Below, one piece after another: positions 39,701 through 49,088 of a stretch of 64,000 nt of DNA. The stretch's first letter is position 1. Every line of letters starts with the position of its first letter. This stretch comes from Strigamia acuminata (Eukaryota; Arthropoda; Chilopoda; Geophilomorpha; Linotaeniidae): positions 4,529,087-4,593,086 of the forward strand of contig OX442314.1 in NCBI GenBank assembly GCA_949358305.1, read 5' to 3'. The translations under genes and the position numbers were made by a program. The notes beneath the pieces are model-generated. The model was not told the origin of the DNA. It did not search any database and was given only the letters and a program-made list of their open reading frames with translations.

Positions 39701-40775
39701 GACATTCGTCCAGTTCCTGATACGACGATTTTTCGGGAACGGAGTGGAATATCGACGCATGTTTGTCTCTTCCCACGCAGCTCTTGAATTGGTTATCGCA
39801 GTAGTGACACGGAAAATAACCCAGCAACCGTTTTGGATCCCTCACAAGTCCGTAGCTATTCTTTCCGTAGAAGAATAGATCTACGTGATGTTTCCTGTTT
39901 CTGTGAACGGTAACGTATCTTTCCACGCGATCGCCATTGCAATAATAAATAGTTACTTCGATATCGGGATTCTGCGACTGGAATTTTTCTAGGTTTCTGT
40001 AAGGCAGCGGAAATTCTAAGCCTTGCAAGTTCAATTCGTGCTCATACTTCAAGTAATTAGATATGCGTTCGGCATTAATAGCTACCGGATGTAAAGATGC
40101 AAGAATGGCCCAAACAAAAGACTTTCGCAAATCCATTTTAAAAGTCAAAACCGCTTTCTTATTGCGAATGACGGCCGATAAATCAATATTCGAACCCAAT
40201 GGAAAGAAGATGGCATCTTTGCCCCATTCACCTTTCTGTTTTAAAATATCAAAATCAATTTTAAGAGCCTCTACACATACTAAACAGAAGTAGTCGTGAG
40301 TTTCTACATATTCAGCACTTTCTTCGGCCAGTTGCCTCGCAGCCAAATCCAAAATTGGATCAACATCATCCGTTAACATCACGAACGGCCCGGCCCGGTA
40401 CCAAAAAAGAGCTGGCGACAATTTCACGGAATGCCGATATCTCAATTGCATCATAACACTCACTTTGCACGAATTCATGTCGGCTGCAACTTCCGCCACC
40501 AAAGCACGGATATTTGGAGCGGCATCTTTAATCACATCTTCTATTTCACAAATCCTTTCATCGAAATTGACCATGTACTCGCGCGATTGTCCATCAAAGA
40601 TACCTTTATGAAGATAATACGGAACTGAGATAATCTTCTCAAAATCTTTATATTCGCCGCATTTCTTCAAAAGTTGATCCAAACCGACATTAAACTTGAA
40701 AGCCCTAGATAAATCGCCCCTTTTTCTTTTTCCTTTTAAAAACTCGACACATTTTCTGAATTTGTATCTATTCAT
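36759..40775 (-). CDS. polB: Polinton protein-primed DNA polymerase B
   Basis: The first ATG (40775) gives 1338 residues. Exonuclease motifs: YADFEAF near 540, HNGKKYDFHLIL near 696, YHDLYLKTDTLLLADIF near 841. Polymerase motifs: YLDANSMYSWAM (A) near 940, LANNSVFGKT (B) near 1091 and TDTDSL (C) near 1186; all catalytic acids are present. Between ExoI and ExoII lies an endonuclease VII-like zinc/HNH segment (CYLCGDE...DHNHFTGKFRGAAH), usual in Polinton polymerases. The N-terminus contains two copies of a module (KSFVWAILASLHP near 221, KSFLWSVLAALYP near 381), each ending in a Cys/His zinc finger (near 331 and 491). It would replicate the linear genome with a protein primer. It converges on the fibre-like gene with 16 bp between stops. 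Confidence 0.95.
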   Translation of the reverse strand: MNRYKFRKCVEFLKGKRKRGDLSRAFKFNVGLDQLLKKCGEYKDFEKIISVPYYLHKGIFDGQSREYMVNFDERICEIEDVIKDAAPNIRALVAEVAADMNSCKVSVMMQLRYRHSVKLSPALFWYRAGPFVMLTDDVDPILDLAARQLAEESAEYVETHDYFCLVCVEALKIDFDILKQKGEWGKDAIFFPLGSNIDLSAVIRNKKAVLTFKMDLRKSFVWAILASLHPVAINAERISNYLKYEHELNLQGLEFPLPYRNLEKFQSQNPDIEVTIYYCNGDRVERYVTVHRNRKHHVDLFFYGKNSYGLVRDPKRLLGYFPCHYCDNQFKSCVGRDKHASIFHSVPEKSSYQELDECLQKKKAVVNVQNSDQKSFLWSVLAALYPAPVHVCRADYYEQFMNKLNLEGLVFPVGPKEVLTFERQNVSLNINVFELLPKSRIVPIKVDILTNRLITINLLKKQNHYMWIRDFSRLLSAGNKHKRYYCMNCMNGFSSAIVLVRHKRYCGKYKACSTKCPDEGAICTFKSEKKKYPLPYVCYADFEAFLVPDAESEPTLHSIIINSHEPCGYSFKVVCTENEAYSRPLQLYRGPDAVDHFLQSLRAEIKAVVQQFSELEHKQFNSKTMTSLQWIAYRNATTCYLCGDEFLEELKGLTKVLDHNHFTGKFRGAAHANCNLNYHWRKSVPIIFHNGKKYDFHLILPHLTVASEKVTMIAENSELYKSFTLKIKTGDDPKQVVTLKFMDSFQFLASSLSNLAKNLEKSQFAVFRSEFKGEEIDLLLRKGVYPYRYMTGWSKFQEDKLPPKEEFENITDDEYQYAQLVWKTFGIKNMGEYHDLYLKTDTLLLADIFEQFRKMCLNHYKLDPCHYITFPSLSWDAALLITEVKLELLSDPDMYMFVEQGIRGGVATISQRYAKANNPLLASGYDCEKPESYIVYLDANSMYSWAMSKPLPVGKFAFDDNVAEWSQERILKMGENDTMGCILEVDLGYPQELHSSHNCLPLAPEMIRSGDDTSPRLIPHLQARCNYILHYRALQLYLSLGMTLMKIKRVLTFEQKPWLAKYIKLNIEKRKSATSDFEQELAKLANNSVFGKTLQDVRKYRQFYLVNNAKDLNTHVNHVGFKGKKKLNKKLVLVERRKLELTLDKPIYSGLTILDLSKCLLYDFHYNVMKKKFSDKLRLLMTDTDSLMYEIEAPSVYSFFREEIPQVMDLSNYHPPDGRNRRVIGCFKDETAGEPIEEFVGLRAKCYAYNVNGKTSMRCKGIKKAVVEQELDLEAYKKILFGEREAHRLKFETIKSKLHDLTTVKVDKLALSAKDKKRVILDDCIHTLAYGYVSLAED

Positions 40776-40904
40776 TCTGAGCACAGAATGAATCTAAATC
40801 ATTATTCTTTTTTATATAAAAGAAAAATAAATTTTAAAAAAAAGGAAAATTGATTAAGAATGAAACATACTTTTAGGAATTTTTTTATTTATTAATTAAT
40901 TAAT

Positions 40905-41168
40905 TAATGAATTGAATTACACATTTAGCATTTTCTATTAAATATTTACAAATAAATGAATTACTTGTAAATTAATTGAATTACACATTTAGCATTTTCT
41001 ATTAAATATTTACAAATAAATGAATTACTTGTAAATTAATTGAATTACACATTTAGCATTTTCTATTAAATATTTACAAATAAATGAATTACTTGTAAAT
41101 TAATTGAATTACACATTTAAGATTTTTTATTAAATATTTACAAATAAATGAATTACTTGTAAATGAAT
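40905..41168 (-). repeat. Tandem array, 64-bp unit x4, subterminal in Polinton
   Basis: Copies begin near 40921, 40985, 41049 and 41113 (ACATTTAGCATTTTCTATTA...). AT-rich; positioned opposite to the 32-bp array at the other end. The rest of 40786-41376 is AT-rich without ORFs. Confidence 0.85.
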
Positions 41169-41376
41169 TGAATTACTTGTAGTTATTTATTTTAATTAAT
41201 TAAATTAATATAATTTATTAGTTATTTATTTATTTATAAATTAAATAAATTAATATAATTTATTTATTTATTTATTTAAAAATTGAAGGGTAAGCATCAT
41301 TTTTTTATGCTCCTGAAATCCATCTGAGTCTTTTCTTTCTTTGTTTTTCATTCATCCATCTTCATACCATCGGGCC

Positions 41377-41471
41377 ATTTCCTCCTTCATCCCTTTAAAT
41401 CCCTCCTTGAGGTAGAAATGAAGAATTGCATCTTAAATGCGTATTCATAGATCTCATATTTTACTACAACA
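41377..41471 (-). repeat. Polinton right terminal inverted repeat
   Basis: Reverse complement of 19654-19748 with one mismatch seen; ends ...ACTACAACA, followed by the duplicated CACACT (41472-41477). Confidence 0.88.
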
Positions 41472-41477
41472 CACACT

Positions 41478-41569
41478 TTTTAGTTTTTAACCGAGTTTGA
41501 AATACGCGCGTTGGTTAAACAGCGCCATCTATGGTGAACATTGACAACTATTGATTTGTAATCATCACA
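41478..41569 (-). repeat. Gypsy X 3' LTR, remaining 92 bases
   Basis: Matches 54296-54387 and completes the LTR cut by the Polinton; ends AATCATCACA. Confidence 0.9.
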
Positions 41570-41582
41570 CATCCCCCGGTGA
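41570..41582 (-). other. Gypsy X polypurine tract
   Basis: On the minus strand ACCGGGGGATG directly precedes the 3' LTR (TGTGATGATT). A second, similar CACCGGGGGACAAG occurs at about 44800-44814 between pol and the third ORF. Confidence 0.65.
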
Positions 41583-42311
41583 CAAACATAGAGTTTACTA
41601 ACTCTCGATTGTCATTCTTAATGGATAAGAATGTTCACCTAATTCTATCGAATTAATCCACTTGGTAAGTATTTTTTATTAACTTAATCATGTTATTTCT
41701 TTCAGAAACTTCGTCACCCGATTAGACTAATCGGCTTCTCTGCACGGCGCAACTCCCGGTTGCTAAGCGACGGAAATGGACTCGTCCGAACATGGATACA
41801 TGTTCGAGAAAATACAAATTTCGATAGAAATTTTATTTCTTCGTCAAATAAACTTATTCATAGCTTATTAATCAACAAGATAATCAATAAAAATAAATTT
41901 ATGCAAACTTTATTTATCGAAAATCTAAACTACTAATTTTTTATTACGATTGTCATAAAAAATTAACGAATTTCAACTTGAAATTCTTCAACGCTTTGAT
42001 CAAAGCAAAAACAAACACAATTTTCACAAATAATTATGAAAAATAAACTAAACAATCACACAGATATTAATATGATTAATTCAAATAAACATCCAAATTG
42101 AATTCGAAAAACAAAACAAATTAAATTGAATCCAATTTTAAAATTAAACTATACTCGTTCGAGTATTTAATGATTAGTTCAAAATCTTGAAACCAAACAA
42201 ACACAACACTCATGAGAATATTTCGTAATTGCAAAAAACACAACAAAACACTTGGATTATTTTAGTCAAAAATATCCACTCGGAAAAATAACGAATGTTA
42301 ATTTGTCCCTT

Positions 42312-43832
42312 TTAATCCTTCTTTTCGACTTCAGTCGGTTCCTTCACTTCTGGTTTCTCGACTTCGGCAGAAGTCAGGAAATCCGACTCTTCAGTCGCCT
42401 CTGTCGAGACGGCGGAAAACACGGCTTCCTCCGGCGCTTCAATCTCCTCTGGGCTCGGAGGTGGGAACGGCAGATCCTCGAGCAACTCTGCCACGAAATC
42501 GACGACGGAAAGCAGCTCTTCGGCGTCTTCAAACTGAGCGTCGTCCGAAGTCTCGGACTTAGACGCGATAGGAGCGCTCGACACGTCAGTTACGACCGCT
42601 GGAGGATCCTCCACGGGTTTAGACGGTGCTTCTACGGCCTGTTGAAGCTTACGAGCTCGCCCTCGTGCCAAGATATTGGTTCGTTGAACCTTGGCGATTT
42701 CTCTTGCTCGGTCGAGCGTCAGACAGCCTCGTCCACGCGACATCGTTCTGGGTCGAACGAATTCTTCCATGACCTCGCTTCCGGCGCTCTCGACGGCTTG
42801 GACAGTTTCAGTCGAAACTTCGGAGTCCTCGGACGGCGGCGGTGATTGTCGAAGGAGTTCGACTCTTACGCCGGCGTTGGCTTCAGCGCGGGCCCAGGTG
42901 AGGAAGCGCGGGTCGATGTAAACCGCTTCGCCACGGCTGTTCAAAAACAATCGGCACTTGGGGCAGTGAGCCCAACATCGCTTCTCGTTAGGCTTAATGC
43001 CTTTCACCACGTGGGGCTGAACCTCCTTGCGCCACGGCTCCGAACGCGGGCGCGTTTTCCTTCCACGGCAGTTTGGACAACGCATAAGCGAAGAACCTGC
43101 GGATGCACCGCAGCACCACCCACAGCCGACGCAAAATGGGCATATCGTCTCCGTGGCTTGGTCCGTCACGATGTTATCGTGAGGTATTCCGGCTGCCATG
43201 TCTCGTTCGCACTGCTCCTTGCGCAGGCGGGCCTTCTCATCCTTCTTTTTCGCTTTATTGGCCGCTCTGTACTCGCGGTTGCGAGAAACAGGCTCCGAAT
43301 AACGCAGAGCGCCCGGTGGCGGCTCGTTCCATCCATATTCTGATGCAGAAGACTCAGCACCAGCAGGAAGATGCGTAACCGACACTGATTGTCCCGTCAC
43401 AGTCGGTGCAGTCGCATTCGACGTGTTGGCGACGGTGGGCGCCACGCTTGCAGTTGGCGGCCGAAATTCTGGCGAATGCGGGGCCAACGGGACGTTGATA
43501 ACGTTCGCGGGCGGATACGCCACCTGGGCCAACGAGGCCATTTGCGCCGACTCATAAACGGTTGGCTGAGCAGAAGTGGACGGGGCCTGCATCATCGCAT
43601 TCAAATCGAGCGGAAATCCGTCTGGATGGACACTGAGCCAATTTAGCGTCGCGAGTTGCAGCGGCGTCAGGGCGTACATCGAGGCGGGCGCCGTCGGTAT
43701 CGGTTGGGCCCTCATGTAAGCACGTTCCGCTGAACGGCGTTGCTTGTCACTAGACGAGGTGGACGAGCTGGACGAGCTTTCATGACGGCGTCGTCGATGA
43801 CTCCGTTTTGAGCGGTGTTTACCACCTCCCAT
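42312..43832 (-). CDS. Gypsy X third ORF, unrecognised Cys-rich, SR-rich protein
   Basis: A 506-residue ORF in the env position, but not an envelope: no signal peptide, furin site or membrane segment is visible. The N-terminus is Arg/Ser-rich (RSKRSHRRRRHESSSSSST). A middle part has paired cysteines (CPFCVGCGWCC, CPNCRGRK, CPKC), likely zinc binding. The C-terminal 200 residues are acidic and Pro/Ser-rich. The ATG (43832) stands directly after TTTGCGTCTGCAG, an excellent 3' splice site, so the gene may be expressed from a spliced RNA like env in errantiviruses. Its GC content is higher than in the surrounding UTRs. I do not recognise the family; nucleic-acid binding is a guess from composition. 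Confidence 0.65.
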   Translation of the reverse strand: MGGGKHRSKRSHRRRRHESSSSSSTSSSDKQRRSAERAYMRAQPIPTAPASMYALTPLQLATLNWLSVHPDGFPLDLNAMMQAPSTSAQPTVYESAQMASLAQVAYPPANVINVPLAPHSPEFRPPTASVAPTVANTSNATAPTVTGQSVSVTHLPAGAESSASEYGWNEPPPGALRYSEPVSRNREYRAANKAKKKDEKARLRKEQCERDMAAGIPHDNIVTDQATETICPFCVGCGWCCGASAGSSLMRCPNCRGRKTRPRSEPWRKEVQPHVVKGIKPNEKRCWAHCPKCRLFLNSRGEAVYIDPRFLTWARAEANAGVRVELLRQSPPPSEDSEVSTETVQAVESAGSEVMEEFVRPRTMSRGRGCLTLDRAREIAKVQRTNILARGRARKLQQAVEAPSKPVEDPPAVVTDVSSAPIASKSETSDDAQFEDAEELLSVVDFVAELLEDLPFPPPSPEEIEAPEEAVFSAVSTEATEESDFLTSAEVEKPEVKEPTEVEKKD

Positions 43833-44882
43833 CTGCAGACGCAAATAAATTATTTTATTAAAAATAATTCCACTCTAAATAATCATTCCTTGAGTCCAAA
43901 GAATTAAAACGTATTGTTCGCAACGAAAAATACACAGCTCGAGTTATTTATAACCCCTAACACGTGACACTAATGAGTCACATTCCCCTTGTGTTTATGA
44001 CACGAGAATGGACTCGCCTGACAGCGATTTTTCATCGGAAATCGCAACTTGTTGAATTTTCAAAAGAAAAATCCCCTTAGTTTCTTTAAACTATTTAATC
44101 CAACTTCCGAGTATCAAAGATAACTTTTCGTATTAATTAATTAACACTTAGTCTAATGAATATCTCAAATCGAAAATTCACCGCTAAATAATTTATGCAA
44201 GCCTCGACCGCGACTTGATTTAAATAATTAGTGCCCACGTACTTAAACTTAATAAATAATTATTAAATTTAACCCAACTATTCGACTGAATAGCTAAACT
44301 TCCAGAGTGATTTAATGCCGATTCACGCTTATAATACACGTGAATTTTTTAACTTTTATCGGGACGCCGATATTTTCAATTGTTGCGAACAATTTTTTCA
44401 ATTCTTTGGTCAAAGAATATATTTGAAAACTACTTACTGTTGAAGCTTGTTTTCCTTGCTGAAGTCGCTAATTGAATTAGCGTGGAAATCTCGAGTCGAA
44501 AAATGAAGACGGGTCGAAGGGACGAAGTCACTAGTATCCGTGTTTTTTACGAAGTGTTTGTGTGCAATGAACCCTGGGAATTTTATTCCCTATTAATTGT
44601 CGGGTTCGAGGTTTAATCACACCTCGTAAGTCTCGTACCTTCGTAATTACGCGAGATTATCACTTTTCAAAGTAATTCTCTGTATTTTAATTAAAATACA
44701 TATAAATCTGACCACATAATAAAATATTCTATCGAATATTTTGACTTATCGCAACAAATTCATATTTTAATACAAATTTCGATAAATATCGTAATATCTT
44801 GTCCCCCGGTGTTGAGATTATAAATCACTACACCTGTCTGACATGTAAATAATTACAGTCTTCAAGTTTTGAATAAAACTTA
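43833..44882. other. Gypsy X non-coding spacer between pol and third ORF
   Basis: AT-rich sequence without ORFs. It holds the PPT-like CCCCCGGTG block near 44804 and the candidate splice acceptor at its left edge. Confidence 0.5.
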
Positions 44883-47800
44883 TCAATTCCAACAGAACTT
44901 TGAGGCTTTTCCTCGTTGTTGGTATGGTTTTTTAAATACTACAGTGATGTTCCGCACGAAATTTTCATCTGCATATTTAGGATTTGGTTTTCGTTCTCGT
45001 CGTGGACGAGTGCTAGTTCGTGGAACTATCGGTTGGGGTTTGCGGGGTTTTCGAGGCGGTTTCTTTGGAACTTCGCCTCTTTTTAACGCCGCTTTCCTTT
45101 CCATAGCAGTTAATCGTTGTCTATGTCTATGTTTAGACTTAATGGGCGCAGATTTGTCAATTTGCACCGAAGTTGAGTCGGATAATTCCATTGGAATTTC
45201 TGAAGAAGTTTCAGGAATTAATTCCATTTCTTCAGCATCCGGAAGTTGATTACTTTCGTCCATCCATTTAGGATTTTCTTGAGGCGAGTAGGAGGCGGAC
45301 TTTTGTCCTACTTTCCAAGTCTCAATCGGGTACGACGGAGTATAGGGGTACAACGCTTTAATATTCACTGATTTTTCAATTGAACCATCAGCTAATTTGC
45401 GTAATTTATACGCTCCGCCAGGAAGTACTTTAGTAATTTCCCACGGACCATCTCTCTTCTCGGCAAATCCAGCGGAGATATTTTTATCTGCGCACGAGAG
45501 AATGTGAGTTTGTTTCCAAACTAAATCTCCAACTTCGAACTCCGTAATTACGAACTTTTGTTCGTGTATTTTTCTATGTCGTTCAAAATTCAATTGAATT
45601 CTGCGATGCATCTCTTGATGCGATCTGCGTAATATATCTAATAATACTCTGACATATTTTTCTGGATTTTCTTTGTCAAATGGATTGGCAAGTTTAATAA
45701 TCCTTGGGTCGAAAGGTAATGTTACGATTCGTCCGGTGTTCAGTAACATCGGGCTTGAGCCCGTTGCTGCCGAAACATTATTTCGCATTGCGAATGCAAA
45801 TTCGTCTAAATAACGCGGCCATTGCGTGTGCACATCTGTGTACAGGGCCAGCATCGTCTTTATATCTCTATTGGCTCGCTCTGTCGGGTTCGCCTGAGCA
45901 TGATACGTGCTCGTATGAGACGGGCGAATGTTGTACATTTCGCAATACTCATTGTAAATATCGGAAACAAATTGTTTTCCGTTATCGCTCACAATCTTTT
46001 TGGGGTGTCCCCATCTGTTTGTAACAGATCTTAATTCTTGAACGCAGTTAGCGCTCGTGGCTTTTGTCAAAGCCTTAATTTCAACAAACTTGGTACAATT
46101 GTCAATAATGACAAAAATATACTGGTTTTGGGACCTTCCCGCGGGTTTTGGGCCCATCAAGTCCATATTAATACATTCCCAAGGATTGGTCATGTTGTGT
46201 GGTGTGTAAGGAGCTGCGTGCCTTTTCTGTTGAATAGGCTTGTACTGAGCACAGTGCGTGCAGCTTTTGACGTAGTTCCTGACACTTCTACTCATACCAG
46301 GCCAGAAATATATTAAACGCGTTTTCTCAAGCGTCTTACTCATCCCAGCGTGACCGCTTAGGGGGTGGCCATGACAAGCGAAGAGTACTCGCTTTACAAG
46401 TGCACTGGGTACAACGGCTTTAAAGCCATTTCCCGAATCGTTTAATTCCTCTTCGAATGAAGGGTTAAAATAGATGATCATTTGATCACCATCAACTTCT
46501 TTTTTGTCTAAACAATAATTTTTGACTTTGTTTTTCCATTCTTTTATTTCAGATTGTGGTATCCCAACAACCTTGTCATTCAATAAATATTCTCGAATGC
46601 GTTTGCATTCAGTATCTAGTAACTGAGCATCTATTATTTCTCTCCTTGTAGGAGGGACTTCTTTAAGTACTTCAGTCAACGCACTGTACAAGGTTTCTTG
46701 TACTTCCTCCCCCTCCTTTTCTTCAGAACATTCTTTAGAATTTTCAGAAAAATAGGAACGCACACTAGCCAAATATTCTCGTTTTTCTGGGGCACGATTT
46801 AATGAAACAGAAGGATTTCCGTCCCACTCAGGCCAGTATTGTTTAATTTCGACAGGTTCCACATGATCTCGAAGAGGAATGTCTTCCTCTGTTAGTGGGG
46901 CTCTAGAAAGTGCATCTGCAACTTGGTTAGCAGCACCTTTTCGAAAAACAATTTTAAAATTTCCACATTGGATTCTTAAGGCCCATCGGCCAAATTTCCC
47001 AGATGGTTCAGGCGTTCGCATCAACCATTTCAGTGCTTCTGCATCTGACTCTAAAGTGAATGTACCATATTCGAGATATGGTTTAAATCGATCAATAGCC
47101 CACACAACTGCGAGACATTCGAGTTCCGGCGTTGTATAACGCTTCTCCGCTCCACGTAAAACTCTGCTTGCATAAGCTACAGGTTTGGGTACAGAAATGT
47201 TTTTCTGCTTCTTTTCATCGAATATATCGACGTCTTGGCAAAGGACAGCTCCTAAGCCTTCATGTGAAGCGTCAGTCATGACAACAAATGGTAAAGTCAT
47301 ATCTGGTTTGTGTAGACAATTGTCACCACAAAGTAGCTCTTTAATTTTATTAAAAGCTTCTGTCTGCTCATCTCCCCATTCAAATGGAGTTTTCTCATTC
47401 ATCATACGTGTGTATGGTGCGGCAATAGTTCCGTGATTTGGAACAAACTTCCTGAAGAAGTTAGTCATGCCGTGAAAGCGCTGAATGTCTTTAGCACACG
47501 TGGGGGTGGGAAATTTCATAATCGCCGATATTTTATCGGGATCACCGAAGAGACCTTCGGGTTTAATCCAGTGGCCCAAGAATTTTAATTCTGTACGCCC
47601 AAAACGAGATTTTGCTTTATTTATTGTCATGTTGGCTTGGTTAAGCCTTTCTAGAACATCTCGAACGTGTTTGAGATGATCATCCCAATTATCTGAATAC
47701 ACAATTACGTCATCCAAATAAACTAACGCGTAGTCTTGCAAAGCTGAGCCTAAAATGCCTTCCATCAGACGCTGGAAAGTACAAGGCGCATTGCAAAGGC

Positions 47801-49088
47801 CAAACGGCATTCGCACAAACTGATATGGACCATTTGGCGTGTAAAATGCCGTCTTTGGTCGATCTTCTTTACACATCTCGACTTGGTAGTAACCTTTGAC
47901 AAGGTCAATTGACGTAAAATACCTAGCAGGACCAGTATTATGCAATAAAAGGTCAATACTTGGCATTTGTATTACTTCGACTTCGGTGATGGCATTTAGC
48001 CACCGGTAGTCAATGCACATCCTATACGAGCCGTCAGGCTTCGCAACAATGACGGGATGACTTATGAAGGGCCCTTTGGCCTTTTCAATGAGTCCATCCT
48101 GTTCCAATTCTGCAGCTAGTTTGGTCATAATGGCTCTCTTGGCCGGGTTATACATTCTATACTGCATTTTGGGCAATGAATGCCCTTCTTTGAACTTAAT
48201 ACGATGCTGGGTCACGTTAGTGCACCCAACTTGATCACGAAATACATTCGGTATCGATTTAACCACTTCGCGAAGTGCTAATCTTTGCTCCGGAGTGCAG
48301 TCGCTCTCCTCAACTAATTTTTCATCCCAAGTCAACACAGGAGTGTCTGTTAACTCAATTGAGTTGAGAGTGGACGACAGTCCTAAATAATCGAAAGTAA
48401 TTCGATTTAACGGGGCGAGGGCCAAATTGGCTTCTTCCGACTCATAAGGGGCGGACCAATTAGGTTTATCTGCACAAGAGAACTCTTGTAAATGTGGATG
48501 CGGACTAATTTTCTGTCTGCGCATGAAATTGTGACCAAGTATCAAGCCACAAACTTGTTTTGCTAAAACGATGAAATTCATTGGTGTAAATTCATCAGCC
48601 CATTGCACGCACAAAGTTATTTGTCCGACAGGCTTGTGTGCTACGCCTACAGCGTTAACCAACATATTTCTAGGGGCTTCTTGCAAAAATTCTGGCAAAG
48701 CCTGAGTTTCAGACAAGAGTTGTTCCCCAATGTAACATTGAGATGCTCCTGTATCCATGAGCGCGTTGTAGGTGAGCCCACCAATTGTGATCTTCATTCG
48801 AGGATCATCTTTATTATTACCCAAAGTAATATTGTGCAAATTATTACCACCTATGACTCTGTTGAGTCGGCGGAGTCTACAGAATTTCTTCGTGTAGCAC
48901 TTGTGTGGAAACAATGTCAGATTTTTTAATTGTTCTGTCATTTCTTGCAGATTTTCCTCTACTCCGCCACTATGACTAGTGGCTACTTCAAGACAAGTTG
49001 TGTCTACATCCATAAACAAAGATTCCGACGTAGCATTAGCCACTTCTGGGGGATGGAATAAACCTTCGTCCCCCGGATCTAGTTTTTT
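44883..49088 (-). CDS. pol: Gypsy X Pol polyprotein (PR, RT, RNase H, integrase)
   Basis: The frame is open from the gag slip site to TAA at 44883, about 1400 residues. Order: aspartic protease ALMDTGASQCYIG, reverse transcriptase with FGLCNAPCTFQ and YLDDVIVY, RNase H with MTDASHEGLGAVL, an integrase HHCC zinc domain (CTHCAQYK), and the integrase core NMDLMGPKP, SDNGKQF and NPTERANRDIK. A basic GPY/F-like region (GPWEITKVLPGGAYKLRKL) and a disordered basic tail follow. All catalytic residues are present, so the enzyme set looks functional. There is no chromodomain. It is made by -1 frameshifting from gag at 49082-49088; no ATG is needed. Confidence 0.95.
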   Translation of the reverse strand, partial: KKLDPGDEGLFHPPEVANATSESLFMDVDTTCLEVATSHSGGVEENLQEMTEQLKNLTLFPHKCYTKKFCRLRRLNRVIGGNNLHNITLGNNKDDPRMKITIGGLTYNALMDTGASQCYIGEQLLSETQALPEFLQEAPRNMLVNAVGVAHKPVGQITLCVQWADEFTPMNFIVLAKQVCGLILGHNFMRRQKISPHPHLQEFSCADKPNWSAPYESEEANLALAPLNRITFDYLGLSSTLNSIELTDTPVLTWDEKLVEESDCTPEQRLALREVVKSIPNVFRDQVGCTNVTQHRIKFKEGHSLPKMQYRMYNPAKRAIMTKLAAELEQDGLIEKAKGPFISHPVIVAKPDGSYRMCIDYRWLNAITEVEVIQMPSIDLLLHNTGPARYFTSIDLVKGYYQVEMCKEDRPKTAFYTPNGPYQFVRMPFGLCNAPCTFQRLMEGILGSALQDYALVYLDDVIVYSDNWDDHLKHVRDVLERLNQANMTINKAKSRFGRTELKFLGHWIKPEGLFGDPDKISAIMKFPTPTCAKDIQRFHGMTNFFRKFVPNHGTIAAPYTRMMNEKTPFEWGDEQTEAFNKIKELLCGDNCLHKPDMTLPFVVMTDASHEGLGAVLCQDVDIFDEKKQKNISVPKPVAYASRVLRGAEKRYTTPELECLAVVWAIDRFKPYLEYGTFTLESDAEALKWLMRTPEPSGKFGRWALRIQCGNFKIVFRKGAANQVADALSRAPLTEEDIPLRDHVEPVEIKQYWPEWDGNPSVSLNRAPEKREYLASVRSYFSENSKECSEEKEGEEVQETLYSALTEVLKEVPPTRREIIDAQLLDTECKRIREYLLNDKVVGIPQSEIKEWKNKVKNYCLDKKEVDGDQMIIYFNPSFEEELNDSGNGFKAVVPSALVKRVLFACHGHPLSGHAGMSKTLEKTRLIYFWPGMSRSVRNYVKSCTHCAQYKPIQQKRHAAPYTPHNMTNPWECINMDLMGPKPAGRSQNQYIFVIIDNCTKFVEIKALTKATSANCVQELRSVTNRWGHPKKIVSDNGKQFVSDIYNEYCEMYNIRPSHTSTYHAQANPTERANRDIKTMLALYTDVHTQWPRYLDEFAFAMRNNVSAATGSSPMLLNTGRIVTLPFDPRIIKLANPFDKENPEKYVRVLLDILRRSHQEMHRRIQLNFERHRKIHEQKFVITEFEVGDLVWKQTHILSCADKNISAGFAEKRDGPWEITKVLPGGAYKLRKLADGSIEKSVNIKALYPYTPSYPIETWKVGQKSASYSPQENPKWMDESNQLPDAEEMELIPETSSEIPMELSDSTSVQIDKSAPIKSKHRHRQRLTAMERKAALKRGEVPKKPPRKPRKPQPIVPRTSTRPRRERKPNPKYADENFVRNITVVFKKPYQQRGKASKFCWN

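Larger units (their letters stand above)
19654..41471. mobile_element. Maverick/Polinton (adintovirus-like) element
   Basis: The element has inverted ends starting TGTTGTAGTAAAATATGAG, a 6-bp duplication CACACT (19648-19653 and 41472-41477) that occurs once in the undisturbed LTR copy, and the marker genes of Polintons: protein-primed DNA polymerase B, retrovirus-like integrase, packaging ATPase, adenain-like protease and both capsid proteins. It spans 21.8 kb, of which 4.76 kb is the later copia insertion, so about 17 kb was native, normal for the class. All its genes are open except the capsid gene split by copia and one junction discussed separately, so it was probably competent when it inserted. 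Confidence 0.95.

Noticed and set aside
42312-43832. Calling the X third ORF an env gene from its position
   Set aside because: No signal peptide, transmembrane segment or cleavage site is visible; composition points to a soluble nucleic-acid-binding protein.
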